A DNA stretch of 64,000 nucleotides from Allium sativum (lineage: Eukaryota; Streptophyta; Magnoliopsida; Asparagales; Amaryllidaceae). Within the stretch, counting starts at the first letter, position 1. Each line of letters begins with the position of its first letter. The DNA lies in contig CM060921.1 in NCBI GenBank assembly GCA_030737875.1, positions 401,180,192-401,244,191 of the forward strand, in the 5' to 3' direction. The notes under the pieces were generated by a model. That model was not told where the DNA came from. It did no database searches and saw only the letters and a program-made list of their open reading frames with translations. The translations under genes and the position numbers were made by a program. Shown one piece after another: positions 24,492-34,734 of this stretch.

Positions 24492-25342
24492 TGTAACAAA
24501 CCAGAAAATCTGGACCAGTTTAAAATTTTTAAATTGGCTATTTTAGTGAATTTTAAGTATTGAAAATAAATATTTTAAATAATAACGACGAAAAGTATGT
24601 TTGAATCGATGTTTGAAAATAAATATAATTATTTTGAATTATAAACAAGGCCTGAAATGCCGCGACAGTTTCGAAATTTCAATTCAAATTTCGACTGAAT
24701 GTACCAGGTGCAAAATAAAATGGATTTTAGTGAAACCAAAAATATTTAAATCTGTTAGTGAATATCTTTCTAATGAATCTGAAAAATCGAAGTTTCGTAG
24801 CGGCAGTCAAAAGTTATGGCCAAATGAATTTTCAGAAAGGTCGCTATAGAGAATATATCGCTCGTGAAAATAGACATTTTGCAAACGAATTCGGAATTCG
24901 ACGAAACCACTTTTATTGGATCCGGGATGTGATGTTATTGCTAGGTTTCAAATTTCATAATTTTTGAAGCTAGTATGTGAGCGTGGCAAAGGAAAATGTG
25001 TTTGGTCCACTTCTATTAAATTGGATCGACCAGAAAAGGGCCATTTTTCAAACGGTCTCAGAATTCGATGAAACTAGTTTTGTTGGGAACATATCGTCAA
25101 AACATAGGCAGATTTATTTTTCTGGAATTTTTCGAATTAGTATGTGGCCCCAGCAAATTGAAATGTACGTTCAAATTAAATATTGAACGTGTTATATTTT
25201 GATTTGAAGAAAAACTGGCTGAAACAGTCGAATGGGCCTTGGAAACATATCCCATTATGTTCGGAATGGGGGTAATTAGCTAGGGACGACAGTCGTTGGG
25301 TTTGGATTGGAGTTCGTACGAAAGAAGGGGTATTTTTGAAAT

Positions 25343-25349
25343 TATAAAA
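25343..25349 (+). promoter_or_regulatory. Predicted TATA box of element D (5' LTR)
   Basis: TATAAAA lies about 850 bp into the LTR and just before the switch to a pyrimidine-rich leader. The 3' LTR has the same box at 46695-46701. Confidence 0.5.
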
Positions 25350-25989
25350 TCAAGGGCCAATCATATTCTTTCTTCCACATCGTTCAGGCCCGATACCCCA
25401 CCCCCCCCCCCCCCGATTTGCTCTCGACGAACGGCGGCTCTCGTTCGTTTCTTCCCTCCTCTTTTTCTCTTCCATCTCTCAATGAAACCACACCCTCCTT
25501 TGGAACTTTTTGAAGATCGAAGTCCCCTCTTCAAATCCATATAGGCCTTGCCCCTCCTCGTCGTTCGAGAGATCCACCTCCGCAAAGATCAGTCGCTCGC
25601 GCCCTGATTGCTCCACCACCACTACGTCGAGTTCACCAGGATTTAGGGAGGAGGAGCGGCTCTCGTAGGCTCTTCACGTGGCAGGGTCTGATCGAGCTAC
25701 AACATCTTCGTTTTGGTGAAAAGATCAAACCTAGTTTTGAATAAACTGTGGAGGTATACGGCTAATATTATTTAAACTATTTTATAGCACTTTAAAGCGC
25801 TACGGTTTTTGATTTCACTGTAAAAATCATATCTTTTTGCTATGTTGACGAAATCCAGTGAAACAAGAGACAGTGGACTCGTGTGGACGTCTTCTACATT
25901 CTAGAAGAGACCGCATATTTTTCTGAGCCTTCTGCTATTTTTGGTGGAGTGGAACCCAATGTGAGATTTCTAATTTATAAACGATATGG

Positions 25990-26130
25990 AAAACAACTAT
26001 GTATAAATTATATAGTCAATGTATGAGTTAAATAAGCGTTGTACACCACATGTATAAGCGTTGTATAAGTTGTATGTTCGATGTATAAGTTATATATGCA
26101 TTGTAAAAATTATATATGCGATGAAATGAC
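25990..26130 (+). repeat. GTATAAGTTATATGCG-type short tandem repeat in D
   Basis: Degenerate units of roughly 20-25 bp contain TGTATAAGTTATAT or TGTATAAGCGTTG. They lie downstream of the leader in the 5' LTR of D, shortly before the insertion of E. Confidence 0.6.
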
Positions 26131-26207
26131 ATTGAAATGAATTGAAGTGAATTGAAATATATTTATATACGAATATATATATATATACTCCCCTCGTCCA
26201 CAGACCA

Positions 26208-26212
26208 TGGAC
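26208..26212. repeat. Target-site duplication of element E, left copy
   Basis: TGGAC lies directly before the LTR start TGTGACGGAC and is repeated at 41199-41203 directly after GGGTTATTACA. Confidence 0.9.
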
Positions 26213-26489
26213 TGTGACGGACGGGAATTTCGCTCGATCTGAATCAGTCGTTAAACCGATCTAGACCGTTCGAAACCCCTGATCGTTTGAGAACAGGACA
26301 AAATAGAACGCAGATGGAAGAACATTTCATTGTTATTACAACAATACCATCAGATACAAGAATATACAGAGTATAAATGAATAAATTACATTCGATAAAT
26401 ATCAGAGATTACAATAAATTACATAGCAGCGGAAAATAATACAAAGCATAACTGAAGGTGATATACGGATACAGAGCTTTCCGGATATC

Positions 26490-27640
26490 ATTCCAGCTGT
26501 AAACCAGGATCCTGTGAATATAAATCTGCAAAACCAAAACTACTAGCTGCCCGTGCGGAAAATAGGGGCACCCAGAGTTTAGGTTAAAATAATAAACTCC
26601 AGGTCAGTCATGTGACTGGTGTGAGAACTAAAACAGTTATTTAAAGCTTTACTTTAAAAGAGAGTAATTCAAGGGACCACGCCGTATAACATGGAACGGG
26701 TTTCCTCCCAAGAATACCAGTGCATAAAACAACAGCGCAATGCTAAATAAAGAAAAATGAAGCTGTTATAAGACCCAGGTCCTATCACACAATGCAACGC
26801 AAGCCGGGGGATAGGGTTTTCCCTTATAACAACCAAAGCATGCTTGATACGTTTAAAACAAATCATTTGATACTATAATAAGTGTATAGTGTCAAAACAT
26901 TTCAATCATAAATATCAATCATAGGCGGCATAGCTACCATCTACTATGTCGCCATACTAGTTCTACAATTAAAGACGAATTACACGTATTGGAAATTGGA
27001 TTTCCATCATGAGTCGAGGCAAGGGGCAAGCTCCTCTCCGCGTTCGAGACACTCTAGCAAATGCCTCGGGGCTACACACTCTGGGCAACCCCTGGATGCT
27101 TCAGGGCCGGTCCTCACTTACGTTAGAGGATTATTTATTCCTGAACACACGTTTCCCGGTCCTTACAGACCTATAATCGAGGCGCCTCGCATTCCAACAA
27201 CCACATAGGTGAAAAGTATATAAATGTCAGGGCTGGTAAGTCACTGACACCACCAAAGCTAGAAAGAAACGTCGTGCTCTCCCTGTAGTCCGTATCCCGT
27301 TTTTGACTCATACCGAGGTATGAGGCTCGCGAATACACGTTATACACAAAGCTGCCACGTAGGCGTGCTTTGATCATCAACCACAAGACTTTGCTTTTCA
27401 ACGGAAGCCTTGATCATTGCATCTTAGCGTGCCACACAGGCAATTCATGCCATGCGACTGATGTCCATCGATATACAACCTCTGAGCTCGTACGTCTCAG
27501 AGAAGGGCGTTAAGCAAAAGAATAAATTCTCCGCCGCCAAACAGATGTATATTTAATAGAAATCAATCAACACAGAATAAAATCCAGTGTCAGACACACA
27601 ATCCATTTACAAGTTCGTTCTGGGTCTGAACGAAACCGGA
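26490..27640 (-). other. Conserved LTR core shared by several families (E, left LTR)
   Basis: This GC-richer stretch contains, in plus order, CACCCAGAGTTTAGG, CTCCAGGTCAGTCATG, the CTTATAACA hairpin, the palindrome GGAAAT/ATTTCC, CGAGGCAAGGGGCAAGCTCC, GGCGCCTCG, GACTCATACCGAGG, TTTGATCATCAACCACAAG, CTCAGAGAAGGGCGTTAAGC and GGTCTGAACGAAAC. The same series, in the same order, occurs in D (43238-44160) and F (52876-53930), and parts of it in C. The LTR parts on either side are much less alike between families. No reading frame is shared, so a non-coding function is more likely than a lost gene. Confidence 0.8.
26764..26831 (-). other. LTR-end hairpin with conserved CTTATAACA stem (E, left LTR)
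   Basis: In sense orientation TGTTATAAG pairs with CTTATAACA over about 50 nt. An inner helix CCTATC/GATAGG lies within. D and F keep the structure with CATTATAAG/CTTATAATG and inner GATGGG, which pairs through a G-U. The right LTR copy is at 34667-34734. Confidence 0.8.
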
Positions 27641-28189
27641 GGCACTTTCCTCGCATATCCATAGATCTCCAGGTACGTCTGGACGACCACCAACTATTTC
27701 CATCCTCTTGGGTGTACAGCCCAATCAGGATCATCAGTAATTATCCAAACGATGTGAAGACTTCCGGTCTTCAACCACCATCTTCATCTTCGACTTATCG
27801 TCGAATCGGTTATTCAGAATGGGTATAAACCCGGACTTTCCGAACAACCCGCGTATATTAAAACCAAACGTTACACAAACAACACACGCCTCATTCCAAT
27901 TCATTAGTCACTAACCGCAAATTAGCAAGAGAACAATTTCCCAAACATTAACCCCGAAGGCCGAAACCAACATCAGATCAATACCCAGGAAACCATTCTT
28001 CTTAGCCAACCTACAGCTAGTTTCTAAATTCCACATTCTTAGGGAAAGGTTCCCATTAATTTTATCCAAGATAAATTCTTTAAAATTTATCCTGTAATCT
28101 TCCTTTGGATGTCATTTAAAACCAAATTATGGTTTTTCCAACTAGTCGAGATTAGCGAACCGTAACGAAGTAATTATTTATTTTATCTC

Positions 28190-28545
28190 CCAGTCCCAAC
28201 CTACTCATCCCATGAAGCAAAACTGGTAATACTCCATATCTAACACCGTGGTGTTATCGGTAAAATTAATTACCATTTCACGTTCAAATCTAATTAAAGA
28301 TTTAGCTATCGCTTTGGAGCAAAACTGGTAATACTCCATTCCCGCTCATTTCTAAATTTGATAATTTAGATTATAGATTCACATTTCAATTAATTTGTAG
28401 ATTCGTTAGAACTCCTTTTACTGGGTTAAAGAACTAGGTGTTATTTAAAACACAGTTCACGACAAACCCAAATCACATTCTATTTGTTATCGGGTTAAAG
28501 AACTAGTGTTATTTAAAACACTGTTCACGATAAACCCATTTCAAA
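28190..28545 (-). repeat. Short duplications with palindromes in E (left LTR)
   Basis: Two copies of GCAAAACTGGTAATACTCCAT lie around 28216 and 28319. Further on, two copies of GGGTTAAAGAACTAG...ACACNGTTCACGANAAACCC each enclose a palindrome such as AGTGTT-ATTTAA-AACACT. The right LTR has the same block at about 36110-36440. Confidence 0.65.
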
Positions 28546-29444
28546 TTCAATCAAATATATTAGAAATTCCGATTATTTAAAACCCCTTTTTAAATCTAAT
28601 TTATTTATTTAAAAATAATTGGGTTTTAAATTTAGTTCAAAACTAGTTCATTTCGATAAAAACCCATTTTTATCTTTTCAAATATGGAGTTTTTCATCCC
28701 AAATTTTCCCAAATCATTTCTTATGATTTTACACAAATTATTGATATTTTTAATAATTTTATCAAGGCCCGTACAGTCGATTTCCAACAATGGCCATCGA
28801 ACTGCACTTACAACGACCTTTTTCGAATTTGATTTGGACGTATCTCCAAATCCAACCGTTAGATTTTGAATTTCTAATATTCGTTAGAAAGCTCTTTTCG
28901 ATACGAACCCAACGGTTCCGGTTTTAGGAGAATTCGACGGTCGGATCTCCCGTAATGTCCGTTTGAAATAAATGGTCGAAATTCGCGAACTGCCGCGGCG
29001 CGGCGCGTTCTATTCAGGCCATTATATTATATATATAATATATATAATACATATTTCATCGATTACTATTTAAAACGAATTATATAAATAGTTTTGAATT
29101 CGTTTCAAAAACAATTTCAACCTTTATTTCAATTCAAATTAAAATTGAATTTTTCCTTATAAATTCGTTTTAAAATTCTTTTCTATTCAATTCAAATTTC
29201 AATTCAATTTGAATTCATTTGAATTCGCTTTCAATTCAATTTGAGTTCGTTTTCAATTCAATTCAATTCCAAAGTCGTTTTCTATTCGATTCAATTCAAA
29301 TTGGTTTTCTATTCGATTCAATTCAAATTGGTTTTCTATTCGAATCAAATTCGTTATATATTCAATGGAAATCAAATTCGTTTTCTATTCAATTCATATT
29401 CGTTATATATTCAATGGAAACCAAATTCGTTTTCTATTCAATTC

Positions 29445-29595
29445 TTTTCGAAATCGTTTTCTATTCAATTCATTTCGAAATCGTTTTCAATTCAATTCAT
29501 TTCGAAATCGTTTTCAATTCAATTCATTTCGAAATCGTTTTCAATTCAATTCATTTCGAAATCGTTTTCAATTTAATTCATTTCGAAATGAGTAA
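29445..29595 (-). repeat. 27-bp tandem array, 5 units (E, left LTR)
   Basis: The unit is CGAAATCGTTTTCAATTC plus AATTCATTT. Five units are present here against nine in the right LTR (37345-37600). The unit length of nine codons makes a spurious open frame with the repeating peptide NSFRNRFQF. Confidence 0.85.
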
Positions 29596-29803
29596 AATCG
29601 ATATAAATATCGTTCACGTCTAAATGGCGTCAATCTAATCAACACGGCTTCATATATTTCTATTTTCAAATATTCTATTTCAAATATTTCGTTTCAAATA
29701 TTTCGTTTCAAATATTTCGTTCCAAATATTTCTTTTTGTCAACACACGACTAATCTCAACGAATGAGTACCGTCCATGTGTGACTATTTTTGTTAAAATA
29801 TTT

Positions 29804-30095
29804 CGTTCAACACATGACTAATCTCAATGGATGAGTACTGTCAACACATGAACCTTTATTTTATATTGATAAAGATGTAAATTTTATTATTAAAATATTT
29901 CGTTCAACACATGACTAATCTCAATGGATGAGTACTGTCAACACATGAACCTTTATTTTATATTGATAAAGATGTAAATTTTATTATTAAAATATTTCGT
30001 TCAACACATGACTAATCTCAATGGATGAGTACTGTCAACACATGAACCTTTATTTCATATTATTCTTTATTTTCTAAACTGGAATGAAGCCCAAT
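29804..30095 (-). repeat. 97-bp tandem array, 3 units (E, left LTR)
   Basis: Units start CGTTCAACACATGACTAATC at 29804, 29901 and 29998, an exact 97-bp period. Each includes AATGGATGAGTACTGTC and AACACATGAACC. The right LTR has four units. Near-identity between units points to recent expansion by unequal exchange or slippage. Confidence 0.9.
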
Positions 30096-30917
30096 CAATC
30101 ACCATATAATGTTAATTATATGGATTTTCATACATCACACGTATATAATAGCATTGAAAAATAATCAACCATCAACCAAAGTGCACTACACTGTATAAGC
30201 ATCAAATATAAATATCTAACGCTTATAACAGCCTGTCCATCAATCGATCGACATATTTAATCAATCAGGATGAGTGAACTTCAAATTTCATCCCAATACC
30301 CATGTGGGGTTTCAAACAATCAAACACAGATTTTAATTGTGTAGTTGGGCGATGTGTAAAATTTATCGACCCAATCAATGTCCTTCAAATAGGTGTACAT
30401 AAACAAACCGTCCGGTTTGTAAATGAATATTTATTTATTCACATTCACGTTAAAAATTATATTTTTAACGATAAAATATTTTATTTCAACATATGAATTT
30501 CTATTTAGTTCCTTTACATAATGAAAGTGATATCTTTATTTTTCTAAGTTGTTTTAGAAAATTTCGGCGGCATAACGGCACGATACTAGAAACGGGACGA
30601 GGCCTAGCCTTATCCCCGGTCTAGTGAAGGCCCACGCCATTCACACATCAATCAAATCCATTTATTTCACCAAACAATTCAATTTCAATCAAATATTCTA
30701 ACTAAATTTTTCAATCAAACAAACAAGTCCATGGTATGTGGACGATTGTGTCGGGTGCTACTAAACACCGTCTGCATCCTAGTATATATGTATAACTAGA
30801 AAATGAAATTGAAAGGTGAGAAATTCTCACTGATAGCTATCCAATCATCTTGACTCTTCTTTTATAGAAGTCTTCTTCGTTATCGTATTTTTGTCATCTT
30901 CGTTGCTGTAGCCACTA

Positions 30918-31520
30918 CATATGTAAAAATCGAATTTTTACTTCGCTATTCAATATATAAAAATCGAATTTTACTATGCTATTCAATATATAAAAATCGA
31001 ATTTTTACTATGCTATTCAATATATAAAAATCGAATTTTTACTATGCTATTCAATATATAAAAATCGAATTTTACTATGCTATTCAATATATAAAAATCG
31101 AATTTTTATACCGCTACTATATAGATAAAAATTATATTTTTATCACGCTATTTTCCATATAAAGATTTCGCCTTTTCTAAAATAAAGATTTCGCCTTTAT
31201 AAAAACATAGACTTCGCCTTTTCAATTTAAAGATTTCATCTTTATAAAAATCTCATTTTTATTTTTCTACACCTATAAAGATGATATTTTTAGTATTCCT
31301 ATCATGTAAAAATTATATTTTTAATTCTCTACCTAACCAAAAATCATATTTTTACATCTTCTATATAGTAAAGATTATATTTTTAATACTTTAAAAAAAA
31401 TATAAAAATCATATTTTTATTACTATACTATATAAAAATTATATTTTTATTCATATGATAAAAATCATAATTTTTACCTCGATAAAAATCGTATTTTTAT
31501 TTCGATAGTTTCATAATAGA
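30918..31520 (-). repeat. AAAAATCGAATTTTT palindrome array (E, left LTR)
   Basis: About six regular units of roughly 35 bp carry TAAAAATCGAATTTTTA followed by CTATGCTATTCAATATA. Beyond about 31110 the array decays into variants such as AAAAATCATATTTTTA and AAAGATTTCGCCTTTA. Each core is a near-perfect inverted repeat, so the transcript could form a row of small hairpins. The right LTR copy is at about 39015-39600. Confidence 0.8.
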
Positions 31521-31699
31521 AATCAACATCTTTTCTATTTTAAAAATCTAAACATTACTGATTTAAATAAACTAATAAACTAAAAATCAAATTTCTTTTA
31601 TGTAATACTACATACACTAAAGACCGGATTTTTCTTACAATGTTATTCATGTTCAAAACTGAAAATAAAATCAATTAAATTAAAAACGAAGGACTCACT

Positions 31700-32130
31700 G
31701 ATTTTTGGTTGAAGGAGGCGATGTTGGTGGCTCTAGGGGAGGCACTGAAGGTGGAGAAGGGGACAAGGGCGCGACTGGTCGAAGCTTGGGCCCACGGTGG
31801 CCGGATTCCGGCGGTTCCAGGTGCTTGGGGCTTTAGGGTTTTGAACTTGGACGAAGGAGGTAGCGCCAGGCGAGAGGAGAGGCTCGCCGGAGTTCGGCCT
31901 TGGCCGACGCAGGTGGCGGCTCCGCCTGTTGGGTGGCGGCGGATGCAAAAAGGGGATGGCGGAATTGAATATGGGGGTTGGGTTCAGTTTTAGACGAGGG
32001 GGGAAGAGAAGAGGAGGTGGGTGGCGCTCTGCTGGGTGGAGGCGGCGTCAGGTGGCGGACGTGGGGGCGATGTCGACTGGAGCAACGGAGGGAGGAGCGG
32101 GAATTGGGGATCGGTTTTTTTTTTATTTCG
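31700..32130 (-). other. GC-rich leader region of element E (left LTR)
   Basis: This block is sharply GC-richer than its surroundings and lies directly downstream, in sense, of the TATA box near 32165. In sense it is C-rich and proline-codon rich. Open frames on both strands (31709-31993 plus, 31733-31948 minus) reflect the base composition and are not conserved in length between the two LTRs: the right copy gives 166 codons because of a 21-bp duplication and a frame change. Confidence 0.55.
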
Positions 32131-32160
32131 TTTTCTGAATGGAGAATAAGGGAGGTACGG

Positions 32161-32173
32161 GGTTATATAAAAT
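32161..32173 (-). promoter_or_regulatory. Predicted TATA box of element E (left LTR)
   Basis: The minus strand reads ATTTTATATAACC about 30 bp before the GC-rich leader. The right LTR has the same box at about 40283-40294. Confidence 0.5.
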
Positions 32174-33075
32174 ATATATAAATATTTATTTTAATTAATT
32201 TATTCTCCTAAATAGTTGCTTTTTCATTTGTTCCCCAATTCGAACCCAACGACTGTCGCCCATAGCTAATTACCCCCATTCTGAACACAATGGGATATGT
32301 ATCGTAGGTTGATTCGATTGTTTTGATCAGTTTCCGCTGAATTTACATTTAAATCATTATATTGAATTTTAAACGTACATTTCAAATTACCGGGGTCACA
32401 TACTAACTCTAAAAATTCTCGAAAAATATTTTCTAGCTTCGTATTGAGGATACGGTCCTAACAAAACTAGTTTCGTCGAATTCTGAGACCGTTGGAAAAA
32501 TGGCCAATTTCCAGTCGATTAAAATCAACTAAAACTGGTCAAACGCGTTTTCCTTTGCCACGCTCACATATTGATTCGAAAAATTATGAAATTTGGAATT
32601 TAGCAATAACTTTACATCATGGACCCAACAAAACTGGTTTCGTCGAAATCCGAGGTCGGTTGCAAAATTTGCATTTTTAAGGGCCTGAATTCCATAGCGA
32701 CTATTCAGAATTTTCAACTGGACATATCTTTTGATTCCCGCTATGAAATCTTGATTTTTCGGATTCGTTGGAAAGATATCATCAATTAGATCCTAATGTT
32801 TTTGGTTTCACTAAAATCCGGATTGTTTTCACCCGGTACATTCAATTGAAGTTTGAAATCGAATTATCGAACTACCGCGCCATTTTCAATTCTATTTATA
32901 ATTATATATAATTATTATATTCTAACGACGACGTATATAGTATATACGTTCGAATTATATTCAAAATAAATTTCTCGTTGATATTATTTAAAATAATCTA
33001 TTTTAAATATTCAAAATTCGCTAAATTTGCCAAAATAAAAATTTTAAACTGGTTCAGAATTTCCGGGTTATTACA

Positions 33076-33088
33076 ATCTCCCCCACTT
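33076..33088 (-). promoter_or_regulatory. Polypurine tract of element E
   Basis: The minus strand reads AAGTGGGGGAGAT directly before the LTR start TGTAATAACCCGG. The box CCTTTTCGGGGACGAAAAG lies just upstream. It is identical to the tracts of D and F. Confidence 0.9.
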
Positions 33089-33975
33089 AAAACTTTTCGT
33101 CCCCGAAAAGGAATAAAGTCGAAAGTGGTTTGATTAATCAACTCTACGTTCGATCTGGCTTCCATTCTCCAACTTTTCAGTTTCTGAGAATTTTCAAATT
33201 TTCAAAAATTTGGCTAACACCCTAAATTTTTGAAAAATTTCGCCATAACCTCCCCTGCAATGGGAGCATCGGGAAATCTCAAATAGCTTCCCCGGTCCTT
33301 CAGATCTCAAAAAGAAAAAGAAAAGGCCAAGCGGCTAGCCAATAGGCTCATAAAATCATCATCACCCAAACAAAACAGTAAATTATGTAGTAAACATGTA
33401 CCTATTTGTCGGGCAACAAATTTTATTCTCTGCTCTAGCCTCCTTGCTATGACCTGTTCAATGTAAGTATATGTATTTGCAAGCAAATGCGACCAATTTT
33501 CATAAACAACGCAATATTTGGTTCAATTAGGCTTAATGGTTCCAAATTTACCAAACAAATAAACAAACAACACAAACATCAATCAATTAGTGAATTAGAG
33601 TTTTCAAATTCATAATTTGATACATATATACAAAAATCCTGTTTTTGATGCCAATTCACAACAATGTGTTCTAGCTATATAAGTTTTGGTTCTCACCCCA
33701 GTCTAATGGAAATATATAGAAAATCACACCTTCGAAACTCGAACACACACTACTGATGCTATATAGTCATCAGTAGAATCATCTCCGGGCGACTAGAGTG
33801 TGACCCTATAACTATCTAATATATTAAAACTTCGAATATACGTTCATGATGCGTATATGCAAAACCTTTATATACTAGATTGTCCAAATCAATACAAATA
33901 AAATATTCAAATACGTATAAAACGATTTAAATTTCAAAACAAAATTGTTTTCCTTTGAAAAATATACTCTTCACA

Positions 33976-34012
33976 CTCGTTCTAGGATACTACTGATCCT
34001 TTCTCTAACGAG
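33976..34012 (-). other. 37-nt PBS-proximal hairpin (element E, copy 2)
   Basis: In sense order: CTCGTT, AGAGA, AAGGAT, CAGTAGT, ATCCTA, G, AACGAG. The outer stem is perfect; the inner stem has five of six pairs. The outer pair G-C replaces the A-T seen in C and F. Confidence 0.82.
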
Positions 34013-34050
34013 TCATTCTAATTGGATATTACTAATCCAATATCTGATGA
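34013..34050 (-). other. 37-nt PBS-proximal hairpin (element E, copy 1)
   Basis: In sense order: TTCATC, AGATA, TTGGAT, TAGTAAT, ATCCAA, then ATTAGAATGA. The inner stem TTGGAT/ATCCAA is perfect and differs in both strands from its neighbour copy. The outer stem is weaker (TCAT/ATGA). Confidence 0.72.
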
Positions 34051-34101
34051 ATTCTTTCGTATGGTTCTAATGTGTCTTGTTCTCGAGCTCTGTAAACCAA
34101 A

Positions 34102-34113
34102 GCTCTGATACCA
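34102..34113 (-). promoter_or_regulatory. Primer-binding site of element E
   Basis: The minus strand reads TGGTATCAGAGC, an exact complement of the plant initiator tRNA-Met 3' end, two bases after the LTR end. Confidence 0.9.
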
Positions 34114-34666
34114 AATGTGACGGCCGGGAATTTCGCTCGATCTGAATCAGTCGTTAAACCGATCTAGACCGTTCGAAACCCCTGATCGTTTGAGAACAGG
34201 ACAAAATAGAACACAGATGGAAGAACATTTCATTGTTATTACAACAATACCATCAGATACAAGAATATACAGAGTATAAATGAATAAATTACATTCGATA
34301 AATATCAGAGATTACAATAAATTACATAGCAGCGGAAAATAATACAAAGCATAACTGAAGGTGATATACGGATACAGAGCTTTCCGGATATCATTCCAGC
34401 TGTAAACCAGGATCCTGTGAATATAAATCTGCAAAACCAAAACTACTAGCTGCCCGTGCGGAAAATAGGGGCACCCAGAGTTTAGGTTAAAACAATAAAC
34501 TCCAGGTCAGTCATGTGACTGGTGTGAGAACTAAAACAGTTATTTAAAGCTTTACTTTAAAAGAGAGTAATTCAAGGGACCACGCCATATAACACGGAAC
34601 GGGTTTCCTCCCAAGAATACCAGTGCATAAAACAACAGCGCAATGCTAAATAAAGAAAAATGAAGC

Positions 34667-34734
34667 TGTTATAAGACCCAGGTCCTATCACACAATGTAA
34701 CGCAAGCCGGGGGATAGGGTTTTCCCTTATAACA
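34667..34734 (-). other. LTR-end hairpin with conserved CTTATAACA stem (E, right LTR)
   Basis: LTR duplicate of the hairpin at 26764-26831. The stem is unchanged; a substitution lies in the loop and another just outside the stem. Confidence 0.78.

Larger units (their letters stand above)
24492..26212 (+). mobile_element. Element D 5' LTR, first part
   Basis: The LTR begins TGTAACAAACCAGAAAATC inside the LTR of C. The first 867 bp match the start of the D 3' LTR at 45847-46714 with scattered differences. It carries a TATA box at 25343-25349, a C-rich and pyrimidine-rich leader (25390-25600) and an AT-rich repeat of GTATAAGTTATATG-like units (about 25990-26130). Element E interrupts it after 26212. 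The overlapping frames at 24601-24849, 24758-24967, 24977-25186 and 25296-25544 have no recognisable domain. The U3 resembles that of E, so D and E are related families. Confidence 0.82.
26213..33075 (-). mobile_element. Element E 3' LTR
   Basis: Sense order (minus strand): U3 of about 0.9 kb starting at 33075, TATA box near 32165, GC-rich leader (31700-32130), AT-rich palindrome array (30918-31520), the 97-bp array (29804-30095), the 27-bp array (29445-29595), a further palindrome-rich part (28190-28545), and a GC-richer conserved core with hairpin to the end at 26213. The frames at 29219-29623, 29241-29576 and 29365-29595 exist only because the 27-bp unit is a multiple of three. Frames at 27171-27401 and 31709-31993 also lack any domain. 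Confidence 0.88.
33076..34115 (-). mobile_element. Element E internal region (1.04 kb, non-coding)
   Basis: Besides PBS, two 37-nt hairpins and the polypurine tract, nothing is recognised. The part near the polypurine tract (about 33100-33260) matches the same part of the D internal region (about 45660-45830) in reverse orientation, including AAATTTAGGGTGTTAGCC-like sequence. D and E are therefore one lineage. No reading frame of note. Confidence 0.85.

Noticed and set aside
29219..29623. Overlapping open frames with repeating peptide NSFRNRFQF or similar
   Set aside because: All three frames are open because the 27-bp repeat unit is a multiple of three and lacks stops. Unit number differs between the LTRs, and the frames run antisense to element E.
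29804..30095. Regular repeats that could suggest a CRISPR array
   Set aside because: Period is 97 bp with no unique spacers between repeats, and the context is a plant retrotransposon LTR.
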